Source: Halisarca cf. caerulea
Taxonomy: Eukaryota > Porifera > Demospongiae > Chondrillida > Halisarcidae
Assembly (NCBI GenBank): GCA_963170055.1
Contig: CAUJGJ010000015.1
Location: 186,001 to 250,000 of the forward strand
Reading direction: 5' to 3'
Length of the DNA stretch: 64,000 nucleotides
Below are positions 1 to 13,900 of this stretch, piece by piece. Position 1 is the stretch's first letter; every line of letters starts with the position of its first letter. A program made the position numbers and the translations under genes. Below the pieces are notes generated by a model. The model worked only from the letters and a program-made list of their open reading frames with translations, was not told the origin of the DNA and searched no databases.

Positions 1-3000
1 ATACGCCCACAGTAGTTAAGAAACTTCATGTGTTTCCACTGGGAATGTGCGTGGTGCTAGTGCCAAATATTGGTATTAGCACCATCATATCCAACACTAC
101 ACAAATACGCCCACAGCACTTCAGAAAGGTCATGTGTTTCCACTGGGAATGTGCGTGGTGTTAGTGCCAAATATTGGTATTAGCACCAGCATATCCAACA
201 CTACACAAATACGCCCACAGAAGTTAAGAAACTTCATGTGTGTCCACTGGGAATGTGCGTGGTGCTAGTGCCAAATATTGGTATTAGCACCAGCATATCC
301 AACACTACACAAATACGCCCACAGCACTTCAGAAACTTCATGTGAGTCCACTGGGAATGTGCGTGGTGCTAGTGCCAAATATTGGTATTAGCACCAGCAT
401 ATCCAACACTACACAAATACGCCCACAGCACTTCAGAAACTTTATGTGTGTCCACAGGGAATGTGCGTGGTGCTAGTGCCAAATATTGGTATTAGCACCA
501 GCATATCCAACACTACACAAATACGCCCACAGCACTTCGGAAAGGTCATGTGTGTCCACTGGGAATGTGCGTGGTGCTAGTGCCAAATATTGGTATTAGC
601 ACCAGCATATCCAACACTACAAAAATTCGCCCACAGCACTTCAGAAAGGTCATGTGTGTCCACTGGGAATGTGCGTGGAGCTAGTGCCAAATATTGGTAT
701 TAGCACCAGCATATCCAACACTACACAAATACGCCTACAGCACTTCAGAAAGGTCATGTGTGTCCACTGGGAATGTGCGTGGTGCTAGTGCCAAATATTG
801 GTATTAACACCAGCATATCCAACACTACACAAGTACGCCCACAGCACTTCAGAAACTTCATGTGTGTCTACTGGGAATGTGCGTGGTGCTAGTGCCAAAT
901 ATTGGTATTAGCACCAGCATATCCAACACTACACAAATACGCCCACAGCACTTCAGAAACTTCATGTGTGTCCACTGGGAATGCGCGTGGTCCTAGTGCT
1001 AAATATTGGTATTAGCACCAGCATATCCAACACTACACAAATACGCCCACAGCACTTCAGAAAGGTCATGTGTGTCCACTGGGAATGTGCGTGGTGCTAG
1101 TGCCAAATATTGGTATTAGCACCAGCATATCCAACATTACACAAATACGCCCACAGTAGTTAATGAACTTCATGTGTGTCCACTGGGAATGTGCGTGGTG
1201 CTAGTGCCAAATATTGGTATTAGCACCAGCATATCCAACACTACACATACGCCCACAGTAGTTAAGAAACTTCATGTGTTTCCACTGGGAATGTGCGTGG
1301 TGCTAGTGCCAAATATTGGTATTAGCACCAGCATATCCAACACTACACAAATACGCCTACAGCACTTCAGAAACTTCATGTGTGTCTACTGGGAATGTGC
1401 GTGGTGCTAGTGCCAAATATTGGTATTAGCACCAGCATATCCAACACTACACAAATACGCCCACAGCACTTCAGAAACTTCATGTGTGTCCACTGGGAAT
1501 GCGCGTGGTCCTAGTGCCAAATATTGGTATTAGCACCAGCATATCCAACACTTCAATAATACGCCCACAGTAGTTAAGAAACTTCATGTGTTTCCACTGG
1601 GAATGTGCGTGGTGCTAGTGCCAAATATTGGTATTAGCACCATCATATCCAACACTACACAAATACGCCCACAGCACTTCAGAAAGGTCATGTGTTTCCA
1701 CTGGGAATGTGCGTGGTGTTAGTGCCAAATATTGGTATTAGCACCAGCATATCCAACACTACACAAATACGCCCACAGAAGTTAAGAAACTTCATGTGTG
1801 TCCACTGGGAATGTGCGTGGTGCTAGTGCCAAATATTGGTATTAGCATCAGCATATCCAACACTACACAAATACGCCCACAGCACTTCAGAAACTTCATG
1901 TGTGTCCACTGGGAATGTGCGTGGTGCTAGTGCCAAATATTGGTATTAGCACCAGCATATCCAACACTACACAAATACGCCCACAGCACTTCAGAAACTT
2001 TATGTGTGTCCACAGGGAATGTGCGTGGTGCTAGTGCCAAATATTGGTATTAGCACCAGCATATCCAACACTACACAAATACGCCCACAGCACTTCGGAA
2101 AGGTCATGTGTGTCCACTGGGAATGTGCGTGGTGCTAGTGCCAAATATTGGTATTAGCACCAGCATATCCAACACTACAAAAATTCGCCCACAGCACTTC
2201 AGAAAGGTCATGTGTGTCCACTGGGAATGTGCGTGGAGCTAGTGCCAAATATTGGTATTAGCACCAGCATATCCAACACTACACAAATACGCCTACAGCA
2301 CTTCAGAAAGGTCATGTGTGTCCACTGGGAATGTGCGTGGTGCTAGTGCCAAATATTGGTATTAACACCAGCATATCCAACACTACACAAGTACGCCCAC
2401 AGCACTTCAGAAACTTCATGTGTGTCTACTGGGAATGTGCGTGGTGCTAGTGCCAAATATTGGTATTAGCACCAGCATATCCAACACTACACAAATACGC
2501 CCACAGCACTTCAGAAACTTCATGTGTGTCCACTGGGAATGCGCGTGGTCCTAGTGCCAAATATTGGTATTAGCACCAGCATATCCAACACTACACAAAT
2601 ACGCCTACAGCACTTCAGAAACTTCATGTGTGTCTACTGGGAATGTGCGTGGTGCTAGTGCCAAATATTGGTATTAGCACCAGCATATCTAACACTACAC
2701 AAATACGCCCACAGCACTTCAGAAACTTCATGTGTGTCCACTGGGAATGCGCGTGGTCCTAGTGCCAAATATTGGTATTAGCACCAGCATATCCAACACT
2801 TCAATAATACGCCCACAGTAGTTAAGAAACTTCATGTGTTTCCACTGGGAATGTGCGTGGTGCTAGTGCCAAATATTGGTATTAGCACCATCATATCCAA
2901 CACTACACAAATACGCCCACAGCACTTCAGAAAGGTCATGTGTTTCCACTGGGAATGTGCGTGGTGTTAGTGCCAAATATTGGTATTAGCACCAGCATAT

Positions 3001-4052
3001 CCAACACTACACAAATACGCCCACAGAAGTTAAGAAACTTCATGTGTGTCCACTGGGAATGTGCGTGGTGCTAGTGCCAAATATTGGTATTAGCACCAGC
3101 ATATCCAACACTACACAAATACGCCCACAGCACTTCAGAAACTTCATGTGTGTCCACTGGGAATGTGCGTGGTGCTAGTGCCAAATATTGGTATTAGCAC
3201 CAGCATATCCAACACTACACAAATACGCCCACAGCACTTCAGAAACTTTATGTGTGTCCACAGGGAATGTGCGTGGTGCTAGTGCCAAATATTGGTATTA
3301 GCACCAGCATATCCAACACTACACAAATACGCCCACAGCACTTCGGAAAGGTCATGTGTGTCCACTGGGAATGTGCGTGGTGCTAGTGCCAAATATTGGT
3401 ATTAGCACCAGCATATCCAACACTACAAAAATTCGCCCACAGCACTTCAGAAAGGTCATGTGTGTCCACTGGGAATGTGCGTGGAGCTAGTGCCAAATAT
3501 TGGTATTAGCACCAGCATATCCAACACTACACAAATACGCCTACAGCACTTCAGAAAGGTCATGTGTGTCCACTGGGAATGTGCGTGGTGCTAGTGCCAA
3601 ATATTGGTATTAACACCAGCATATCCAACACTACACAAGTACGCCCACAGCACTTCAGAAACTTCATGTGTGTCTACTGGGAATGTGCGTGGTGCTAGTG
3701 CCAAATATTGGTATTAGCACCAGCATATCCAACACTACACAAATACGCCCACAGCACTTTAGAAACTTCATGTGTGTCCACTGGGAATGCGCGTGGTCCT
3801 AGTGCCAAATATTGGTATTAGCACCAGCATATCCAACACTACACAAATACGCCCACAGAACTTCAGAAAGGTCATGTGTGTCCACTGGGAATGTGCGTGG
3901 TGCTAGTGCCAAATATTGGTATTAGCACCAGCATATCCAACACTACAAAAATACGCCCACAGTAGTTAATGAACTTCATGTGTGTCCACTGGGAATGTGC
4001 GTGGTGCTAGTGCCAAATATTGGTATTAGCACCAGCATATCCAACACTACAC
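1..4052 (+). repeat. 12-monomer HOR, three copies plus an extra trimer
   Basis: The segments 1-1246, 1559-2806 and 2807-4052 repeat the same ordered series of variant monomers. Shared diagnostics are a 'cagaagttaag' monomer (near 221 and 1779), 'ccacagggaatg' (near 450 and 2008), 'cttcggaaagg' (near 537 and 2095), 'tattaacacc' (near 803 and 2361) and 'gaatgcgcgtggtcctag' (near 980 and 2538). Positions 1247-1558 are three additional monomers between the first two copies. The 1246-bp copies contain a 102-bp monomer with the junction 'ctacacatacgccc'. A further diverged copy continues after 4053. Copies differ by only a few substitutions, consistent with recent unequal exchange. Confidence 0.85.
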
Positions 4053-6856
4053 ATACGCCCACAGTAGTTAAGAAACTTCATGTGTTTCCACTGGAAATGT
4101 GCGTGGTGCTAGTGCCAAATATTAGTATTAGCACCAGCATATCCAACACTACACAAATACGCCTACAGCACTTCAGAAAGGTCATGTGTGTCCACTGGGA
4201 ATGTGCGTGGTGCTAGTGCCAAATATTGGTATTAACACCAGTTTACCAACACTACACAAGTACGCCCACAGCACTTCAGAAACTTAATGTGTTTCTACTG
4301 GGAATGTGCGTGGTGCTAGTGCCAAATATTGGTATTAGCACCAGCATATCCAACACTACACAAATACGCCCACAGCACTTCAGAAACTTCATGTGTGTCT
4401 ACTGGGAATGCGCGTGGTCCTAGTGCCAAATATTGGTATTAGCACCAGCATATCCAACACTACACAAATACGCCCACAGCACTTCAGAAAGGTCATGTGT
4501 GTCCACTGGGAATGTGCGTGGTGCTAGTGCCAAATATTGGTATTAGCACCAGCATATCCAACACTACAAAAATACGCCCACAGTAGTTAATGAACTTCAT
4601 GTGTGTCCAGTGGGAATGTGCGTGGTGCTAGTGCCAAATATTGGTATTAGCACCAGCATATCCAACACTACACATACGCCCACAGTAGTTAAGAAACTTC
4701 ATGTGTTTCCACTGGGAATGTGCGTGGTGCTAGTGCCAAATATTGGTATTAGCACCAGCATATCCAACACTACACAAATACGCCACAGCACTTCAGAAAC
4801 TTCATGTGTGTCCACTGGGAATGTGCGTGGTGCTAGTGCCAAATATTGGTATTTGCACCAGCATATCCAACACTACACAAATACGCCCACATTACTTCAG
4901 AAAGGTCATGTATGTCCACTTGGAATGTGCGTGGTGCTAGTGCCAAATATTGGTATTAGCACCAGCATATCCAACATTACACAAATACGCCCACAGTAGT
5001 TAAGAAACTTCATGTGTGTCTACTGGGAATGTGCGTGGTGCTAGTGTCAAATATTTGTATTAGCACCAGCATATCCAACACTTCAATAATACGCCCACAG
5101 TAGTTAATAAACTTCATATGTTTCCACTGGGAATGTGCGTGGTGCTAGTGCCAAATATTGGTATTAGCACCAGCATATCCAACACTACACAAATACGCCC
5201 ACAGCACTTCAGAAAGGTCATGTTTGTCCACTGGGAATGTGCGTGGTGTTAGTGCCAAATATTGGTATTAGCACCAGCATATCCAACACTACACAAATAC
5301 GCCCACAGAAGTTAAGAAACTTCATGTGTGTCCACTGGGAATGTGCGTGGTGCTAGTGCCAAATATTGGTATTAGCACCAGCATATCCAACACTACACAA
5401 ATACGCCCACAGCACTTAAGAAACTTCATGTGTGTCCACTGGGAATGTGCGTGGTGCTAGTGCCAAATATTGGTATTAGCACCAGCATATCCAACACTAC
5501 ACAAATACGCCCACAGCACTTCAGAAACTTTATGTGTGTCCACTGGGAATGTGCGTGGTGCTAGTGCCAAATATTGGTATTAGCACCAGCATATCCAACA
5601 CTACACAATTACGCCCACAGCACTTCAGAAACTTCATGTGTGTCTACTGGGAATGTGCGTGGTGCTAGTGCCAAATATTGGTATTAGCACCAGCATATCC
5701 AACACTACACAAATACGCCCACAGCACTTCAGAAACTTCATGTGTGTCCACTGGGAATGCGCGTGGTCCTAGTGCCAAATATTGGTATTAGCACCAGCAT
5801 ATCCAACACTACACAAATACGCCCACAGCACTACAGAAAGGTCATGTGTGTCCACTGGGAATGTGCGTGGTGCTAGTGCCAAATATTGGTATTAGCACCA
5901 GCATATCCAACACTACAAAAATACGCCCACAGTAGTTAATAAACTTCATGTGTGTCCACTGGGAATGTGCGTGGTGTTAGTGCCAAATATTGGTATTAGC
6001 ACCAGCATATCCAACATTACACAAATACGCCCACAGAAGTTAAGAAACTTCATGTGTTTCAACTGGGAATGTGCGTGGTGCTAGTGCCAAATATTGGTAT
6101 TAGCACCAGCATATCCAACACTACACAAATACGCCCACAGCACTTCAGAAACTTCATGTGTGTCCACTGGGAATGTGCGTGATGTTAGTGCCAAATATTG
6201 GTATTAGCACCAGCATATCCAACACTACACAAATACGCCCACAGCACTTCAGAAAGGTCATGTGTGTCCACTGGGAATGTGCGTGGTGCTAGTGCCAAAT
6301 ATTGGTATTAGCACCAGCATATCCAACATTACACAAATACGCCCACAGTAGTTAAGAAACTTCATGTGTGTCTACTGGGAATGTGCGTGGTGCTAGTGTC
6401 AAATATTGTTATTAGCACCAGCATATCCAACACTTCAATAATACGCCCACAGTAGTTAAGAAACTTCATGTGTTTCCACTGGGAATGTGCGTGGTGCTAG
6501 TGCCAAATATTGGTATTAGCACCAGCATATCCAACACTACACAAATACGCCCACAGCACTTCAGAAAGGTCATGTGTGTCTACTGGGAATGTGCGTGGTG
6601 TTAGTGCCAAATATTGGTATTAGCACCAGCATATCCAACATTACACAAATACGCACACAGAAGTTAAGAAACTTCATGTGTGTCCACTGGGAATGTGCGT
6701 GGTGCTAGTGCCAAATATTGGTATTAGCACCAGCATATCCAACACTACACAAATACGCCCACAGCACTTCAGAAACTTCATGTGTGTCCACTGGGAATGT
6801 GCGTGGTGCTAGTGCCAAATATTGGTATTAGCACCAGCATATCCAACACTACACAA

Positions 6857-6960
6857 ATACGCCCACAGCACTTCAGAAACTTCATGTGTGTCCACTGGGA
6901 ATGTGCGTGGTGCTAGTGCCAAATATTGGTATTAGCACCAGCATATCCAACACTACACAA
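6857..6960 (+). repeat. Representative consensus-like sat1 monomer
   Basis: This copy matches the majority base at every position I compared and is exactly 104 bp. It serves as the coordinate system for the other entries: monomer position 1 is the first base of 'atacgcccac', the variable box is about positions 11-27, the palindromic section is positions 45-90, and positions 91-104 are 'ccaacactacacaa'. Because 104 is not a multiple of three, any reading frame changes at each monomer and returns only after three monomers (312 bp), which explains why the many short ORFs reach only about 60-136 codons. Confidence 0.9.
6901..6946 (+). other. Imperfect palindrome / potential RNA hairpin in each sat1 monomer
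   Basis: Monomer positions 45-90 fold on themselves. The inner arms 'tggtgctagtgccaa' and 'ttggtattagcacca' pair over 15 bp around an 'ata' loop, and the outer arms 'atgtgc' and 'gcatat' add 6 bp after one bulged G. In plus-strand RNA all 21 pairs are Watson-Crick or G.U (three wobbles). In minus-strand RNA the same three become A.C mismatches. It is annotated once here, but most copies from 1 to 46.6 kb share it. In the 'gtgac' subfamily after about 48.7 kb position 63 changes C to A, which removes one pair with no compensating change that I saw. Function is unknown; the structure is directly visible, any role is inference. Confidence 0.75.
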
Positions 6961-7780
6961 ATACGCCCACAGCACTTCAGAAAGGTCATGTGTGTCCACT
7001 GGGAATGTGCGTGGTGCTAGTGCCAAATATTGGTATTAGCACCAGCATATCCAACACTACACAAATTCGCCCACAGTACTTCAGAAAGGTCATGTGTGTC
7101 CACTGGGAATGTGCGTGGAGCTAGTACCAAATGTTGGTATTAGCACCAGCATATCCAACACTACACAAATACGCCTACAGCACTTCAGAAAGGTCATGTG
7201 TGTCCACTGGGAATGTGCGTGGAGCTAGTGCCAAATGTTGGTATTAGCACCAGCATATCCAACACTACACAAATACGCCTACAGCACTTCAGAAAGGTCA
7301 TGTGTGTCCACTGGGAATGTGCGTGGTGCTAGTGCCAAATATTGGTATTAGCACCAGCATATCCAACACTACACAAGTACGCCCACAGCACTTCAGAAAC
7401 TTCATGTGTGTCTACTGGGAATGTGCGTGGTGCTAGTGCCAAATATTGGTATTAGCACCAGCATATCCAACACTACACGTACGCCCACAGTAGTTAAGAA
7501 ACTTCATGTGTTTCCACTGGGAATGTGCGTGGTGCTAGTGCCAAATATTGGTATTAGCACCAGCATATCCAACACTACACAAATACGCCACAGCACTTCA
7601 AAAACTTCATGTGTGTCCACTGGGAATGTGCGTGGTGCTAGTGCCAAATATTGGTATTAGCACCAGCATATCCAACACTACACAAATACGCCCACAGAAC
7701 TTCAGAAAGGTCATGTGTGTCCACTGGGAATGTGCGTGGTGCTAGTGCCAAATATTGTTATTTGCACCAGCATATCCAAC

Positions 7781-10700
7781 ACTTCAATAATACGCCCACA
7801 GTAGTTAAGAAACTTCATGTGTTTCCACTGGGAATGTGCATGGTGCTAGTGCCAAATATTCGTATTAGCACCAGCATATCCAACACTGCACAAATACGCC
7901 CACAGCACTTCAGAAAGGTCATGTTTTTCCACTGGGAATGTGCGTGGTGTTAGTGCCAAATATTGGTATTAGCACCAGCATATCCAACATTACACAAATA
8001 CGCCCACAGTAGTTAAGAAACTTCATGTGTGTCCACTGGGAATGTGCGTGGTGCTAGTGCCAAATATTCGTATTAGCACCAGCATATCCAACACTACAAA
8101 AATACGCCTACAGTAGTCAATAAACTTCATGTGTGTCCACTGGGAAAGTGCGTGGTTCTAGTGCCAAATATTGGCATTAGCACCAGCATATCCAACACTA
8201 CACAAATACGCCCACAGCACTTCAGAAAGGTCATGTGTGTCCACTGGGAATGTGCGTGGTGCTAGTGTAAAATATTGGTATTAGCACCAGCATATCCAAC
8301 ATTGCACAAATACGCCCACAGAAGTTAAGAAACTTCATGTGTGTCCACTGGGAATGTGCGTGGTGCTAGTGCCAAATATTCGTATTAGCACCAGCATATC
8401 CAACACTACAAAAATACGCCCACAGTAGTTAATAAGCTTCATGTGTGTCCACTGGGAAAGTGCGTGGTGCTAGTGCCAAATATTGGTATTAGCACCAGCA
8501 TATCCAACACTACACAAATACGCCCACAGCACTTCAGAAACTTCATGTGTGTCCACTGGGAATGTGCGTGGTGCAAGTGCCAAATATTGGTATTAGCAAC
8601 AGCATATCCAACACTACACAAATACGCCCACAGCACTTCAGAAAGGTCATGTGTGTCCACTGGGAATGTGCGTGGTGCTAGTGCCAAATATTGGTATTAG
8701 CACCAGCATATCCAACACTACACAAATACGCCCACAGCACTTCAGAAAGGTCATGTGTGTCCACTGGGAATGTGCGTGGTGCTAGTGCCAAATATTGGTA
8801 TTAGCACCAGCATATCCAACACTACACAAATACGCCCACAGCATTTCAGATAGGTCATGTGTGTCCACTGGGAATGTGCGTGGAGCTAGTGCCAAATATT
8901 GGTATTAGCACCAGCATATCTAACACTACACAAATACGCCTACAGCACTTCAGAAAGGTCATGTGTGTCCACTGGGAATGTGCGTGGTGCTAGTGCCAAA
9001 TATTGGTATTAGCACCAGCATATCCAACAGTACACAAGTACGTCCACAGCACTTCAGAAACTTCACGTGTGTCTACTGGGAATGTGCGTGGTGCTAGTGC
9101 CAAATATTGGTATTAGCACCAGCATATCCAACACTACACAAATACGCCCACAGCACTTCAGAAAGGTCATGTGTGTCTACTGGGAATGTGCGTGGTGCTA
9201 GTGCCAAATATTGGTATTAGCACCAGCATATCCAACACTACACAAATACGCCCACAGCACTTCAGAAACTTCAAGTGTGTCCACTGGGAATGTGCGTGGT
9301 GCTAGTGCCAAATATTGGTATTAGCACCAGCATATCCAACACTTCAATAATACGCCCACAGTAGTTAAGAAACTTCATGTGTTTCCACTGGGAATGTGCA
9401 TGGTGCTAGTGCCAAATATTGGTATTAGCACCAGCATATCCAACACTGCACAAATACGCCCACAGCACTTCAGAAAGGTCATGTTTGTCCACTGGGAATG
9501 TGCGTGGTGTTAGTGCCAAATATTGGTATTAGCACCAGCATATCCAACATTACACAAATACGCCCACAGTAGTTAAGAAACTTCATGTGTGTCCACTGGG
9601 AATGTGCGTGGTGCTAGTGCCAAATATTCGTATTAGCACCAGCATATCCAACACTACAAAAATACGCCCACAGTAGTCAATAAACTTCATGTGTGTCCAC
9701 TGGGAAAGTGCGTGGTGCTAGTGCCAAATATTGGCATTAGCACCAGCATATCCGACACTACACAAATACGCCCACAGCACTTCAGAAAGGTCATGTGTGT
9801 CCACTGGGAATGTGCGTGGTGCTAGTGTAAAATATTGGTATTAGCACCAGCATATCCAACATTGCACAAATACGCCCACAGAAGTTAAGAAACTTCATGT
9901 GTGTCCACTGGGAATGTGCGTGGTGCTAGTGCCAAATATTCGTATTAGCACCAGCATATCCAACACTACAAAAATACGCCCACAGTAGTTAATAAACTTC
10001 ATGTGTGTCCACTGGGAAAGTGCGTGGTGCTAGTGCCAAATATTGGTATTAGCACCAGCATATCCAACACTACACAAATACGCCCACAGCACTTCAGAAA
10101 CTTCATGTGTGTCCACTGGGAATGTGCGTGGTGCAAGTGCCAAATATTGGTATTAGCACCAGCATATCCAACACTACACAAATACGCCCACAGCACTTCA
10201 GAAAGGTCATGTGTGTCCACTGGGAATGTGCGTGGTGCTAGTGCCAAATATTGGTATTAGCACCAGCATATCCAACACTACACAAATACGCCCACAGCAC
10301 TTCAGAAAGGTCATGTGTGTCCACTAGGAATGTGCGTGGTGCTAGTGCCAAATATTGGTATTAGCACCAGCATATCCAACACTACACAAATACGCCCACA
10401 GCATTTCAGAAAGGTCATGTGTGTCCACTGGGAATGTGCGTGGAGCTAGTGCCAAATATTGGTATTAGCACCAGCATATCCAACACTACACAAATACGCC
10501 TACAGCACTTCAGAAAGGTCATGTGTGTCCACTGGGAATGTGCGTGGTGCTAGTGCCAAATATTGGTATTAGCACCAGCATATCCAACAGTACACAAGTA
10601 CGCCCACAGCACTTCAGAAACTTCACGTGTGTCCACTGGGAATGTGCGTGGTGCTAGTGCCAAATATTGGTATTAGCACCAGCATATCATACACTACACA

Positions 10701-10900
10701 AATACGCCCACAGCACTTCAGAAAGGTCATGTGTGTCTACTGGGAATGTGCGTGGTGCTAGTGCCAAATATTGGTATTAGCACCAGCATATCCAACACTA
10801 CACAAATACGCCCACAGCACTTCAGAAACTTCAAGTGTGTCCACTGGGAATGTGCGTGGTGCTAGTGCCAAATATTGGTATTAGCACCAGCATATCCAAC
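7781..10900 (+). repeat. Tandem duplication of a 15-monomer HOR (2 x 1560 bp)
   Basis: Copies 7781-9340 and 9341-10900 are offset by exactly 1560 bp (15 x 104). Each opens with the variant junction 'acttcaataatacgccc' and carries the same rare changes in order: 'gtgcatggtgc', 'ctgcacaaatac', 'gtagtcaataaac', 'tgggaaagtgcgtgg', 'gtgtaaaatattgg' and 'ggtgcaagtgcc'. A shortened version (about two monomers missing near its start) appears at about 34.69-36.1 kb. Differences between the two local copies are a handful of single bases. Confidence 0.88.
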
Positions 10901-13900
10901 ACTACACAAGTACGCCCACAGCACTTCAGAAACTTCATGTGTGTCTACTGGGAATGTGCGTGGTGCTAGTGCCCAATATTGGTATTAGCACCAGCATATA
11001 CAACACTACACAAATACGCCCATAGCACTTCACAAAGGTCATGTGTGTCCACTGGGAATGTGCGTGGTGCTAGTGCCAAATATTGGTATTAGCACCAGCA
11101 TATCCAACACTACACAAATACGCCCACAGCTATTCAGAAACTTTATGTGTGTCCCCTGGGAATGTGCGTGGTGCTAGTGCCAAATATTGGTATTAGCACC
11201 AGCATATCCAACACTACATAAATACGCCCACAGCACTTCACAAACTTCATGTGTGTCCACTGGGAATGTGCGCGGTGCTAGTGCCTAATATTGGTATTAG
11301 TACCAGCATATCCAACACTACACAAATACGCCCACAGCACTTCAGAAACTTCATGTGTGTCCACTGGGAATGTGCGTGGTGCTAGTGCCAAATATTGGTA
11401 TTTGCACCAGCATATCCAACACTACAATAATACGCCCACAGAACTTCAGAAAGGTCATGTGTGTCCAGTGGGAATGTGCGTGGTGCTAGTGCCAAATATT
11501 GGTATTAGCACCAGCATATCCAACACTACACAAATACGCCCACAGCACATATGAAAGGTCATGTGTGTCCACTGGGAATGTGCGTTGTGCTAGTGTCAAA
11601 TATTGGTATTACCACCAGCATATCCAACACTACACAAATGCGCTCACAGCACTTCAGAAAGGTCATGTGTGTCCACTGGGAATGTGCGTGGTGCTAGTGC
11701 CAAATATTGGTATTAGTACCAGCATATCCAACACTAAACAAATGCGCTCACAGCACTTGAGAAAGGTCATGTGTGTCCACTGGGAATATGCGTGGTGCTA
11801 GTGCCAAATACTTGTATTAGCACCAGCATATCCAACATTACACAAATACGCCCACAGTAGTAAAGAAACTTCATGTGTGTCCTCTGGGAATGTGCGTGGT
11901 GCTAGTGCCAAATATTGGTATTAGCACCAGCATATACAACACTACACAAATACGCCCACAGTAGTTATGAAACTTCATGTGTGTCCACTGGGAATGTGCG
12001 TGGTGCTAGTGCCAAATATTGGTATTAGCACCAGCATATCCAACACTACACAAATACGCCCACAGTAGTTATGAAACTTCATGTGTGTCCTCTGGGAATG
12101 TGCGTGGTGCTAGTGCCAAATATTGGTATTAGCACCAGCATATCCAACATTACATAAATACGCCCACAGTAGTAAAGAAACTTCATGTGTGTCCTCTGGG
12201 AATGTGCGTGGTGCTAGAGCCAAATATTGGTATTAGCACCAGCATATCCAACATTACACAAATACGCCCACAGTAGTTATGAAACTTCATGTGTGTCCAC
12301 TGGGAATGTGCGTGGTGCTAGTGCCAAATATTGGTATTAGCACCAGCATATCCAACACTACACAAATGCGCTCACAGCACTTCAGAAAGGTCATGTGTGT
12401 CCACTGGGAATGTGCGTGGTGCTAGTGCCAAATATTGGTATTAGCACCAGCATATCCAACACTACACAAGTACGCCCACAGCACTTCAGAAACTTCATGT
12501 GTGTCTACTGGGAATGTGCGTGGTGCTAGTGCCAAATATTGGTATTAGCACCAGCATATCCAACATTACACAAATACGCCCACAGTAGTTAAGAAACTTC
12601 ATGTGTGTCCACTGGGAATGTGCGTGGTGCTAGTACCAAATATTGGTATTAGCACCAGCATATCCAACACTACACAAGTACGCCCACAGTAGTTATGAAG
12701 CTTCATGTGTGTCTACTGGGAATGTGCGTGGTGCTAGTGCCCAATATTGGTATTAGCACCAGCATATACAACACTACACAAATACGCCCATAGCACTTCA
12801 CAAAGGTCATGTGTGTCCACTGGGAATGTGCGTGGTGCTAGTGCCAAATATTGGTATTAGCACCAGCATATCCAACACTACACAAATACGCCCACAGCAC
12901 TTCAGAAACTTTATGTGTGTCCCCTGGGAATGTGCGTGGTGCTAGTGCCAAATATTGGTATTAGCACCAGCATATCCAACACTACACAAATACGCCCACA
13001 GCACTTCACAAACTTCATGTGTGTCCACTGGGAATGTGCGCGGTGCTAGTGCCTAATATTGGTATTAGTACCAGCATATCCAACACTACACAAATACGCC
13101 CACAGCACTTCAGAAAGGTCATGTGTGTCCACTGGGAATGTGCGTGGTGCTAGTGCCAAATATTGGTATTCGCACCAGCATATCCAACACTACACAAGTA
13201 CGCCCACAGCACTTCAGAAACTTCATGTGTGTCTACTGGGAATGTGCGTGGTGCTAGTGCCAAATATTGGTATTAGCACCAACATATCCAACATTACACA
13301 AATACGCCCACAGTAGTTAAGAAACTTCATGTGTGTCCTCTGGGAATGTGCGTGGTGCTAGTGCCAAATATTGGTATTAGCACCAGCATATCCAACACTA
13401 CACAAATACGCCCACAGCACTTCAGAAACTTCATGTGTGTCCACTGGGAATGTGCGTGGTGCTAGTGCCAAATATTGGTATTTGCACCAGCATATCCAAC
13501 ACTACAATAATACGCCCACAGAACTTCAGAAAGGTCATGTGTGTCCAGTGGGAATGTGCGTGGTGCTAGTGCCAAATATTGGTATTAGCACCAGCATATC
13601 CAACACTACACAAATACGCCCACAGCACATATGAAAGGTCATGTGTGTCCACTGGGAATGTGCGTTGTGCTAGTGTCAAATATTGGTATTACCACCAGCA
13701 TATCCAAACTACACAAATGCGCTCACAGCACTTCAGAAAGGTCATGTGTGTCCACTGGGAATGTGCGTGGTGCTAGTGCCAAATATTGGTATTAGTACCA
13801 GCATATCCAACACTAAACAAATGCGCTCACAGCACTTGAGAAAGGTCATGTGTGTCCACTGGGAATATGCGTGGTGCTAGTGCCAAATACTTGTATTAGC

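Larger units (their letters stand above)
4053..7780 (+). repeat. sat1 monomers in mixed HOR context
   Basis: The array continues with variants also found elsewhere. A 102-bp monomer plus a 103-bp monomer ('atacgccacagcac') near 4.67-4.79 kb recurs at 31.2 and 32.2 kb. An 'acacaattacgccc' monomer near 5.6 kb recurs near 33.46 kb, and 'ctagtaccaaatgttgg' near 7.13 kb recurs near 34.04 kb. No local tandem duplication as clean as those on either side is obvious. Nothing other than satellite is visible here. Confidence 0.8.
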
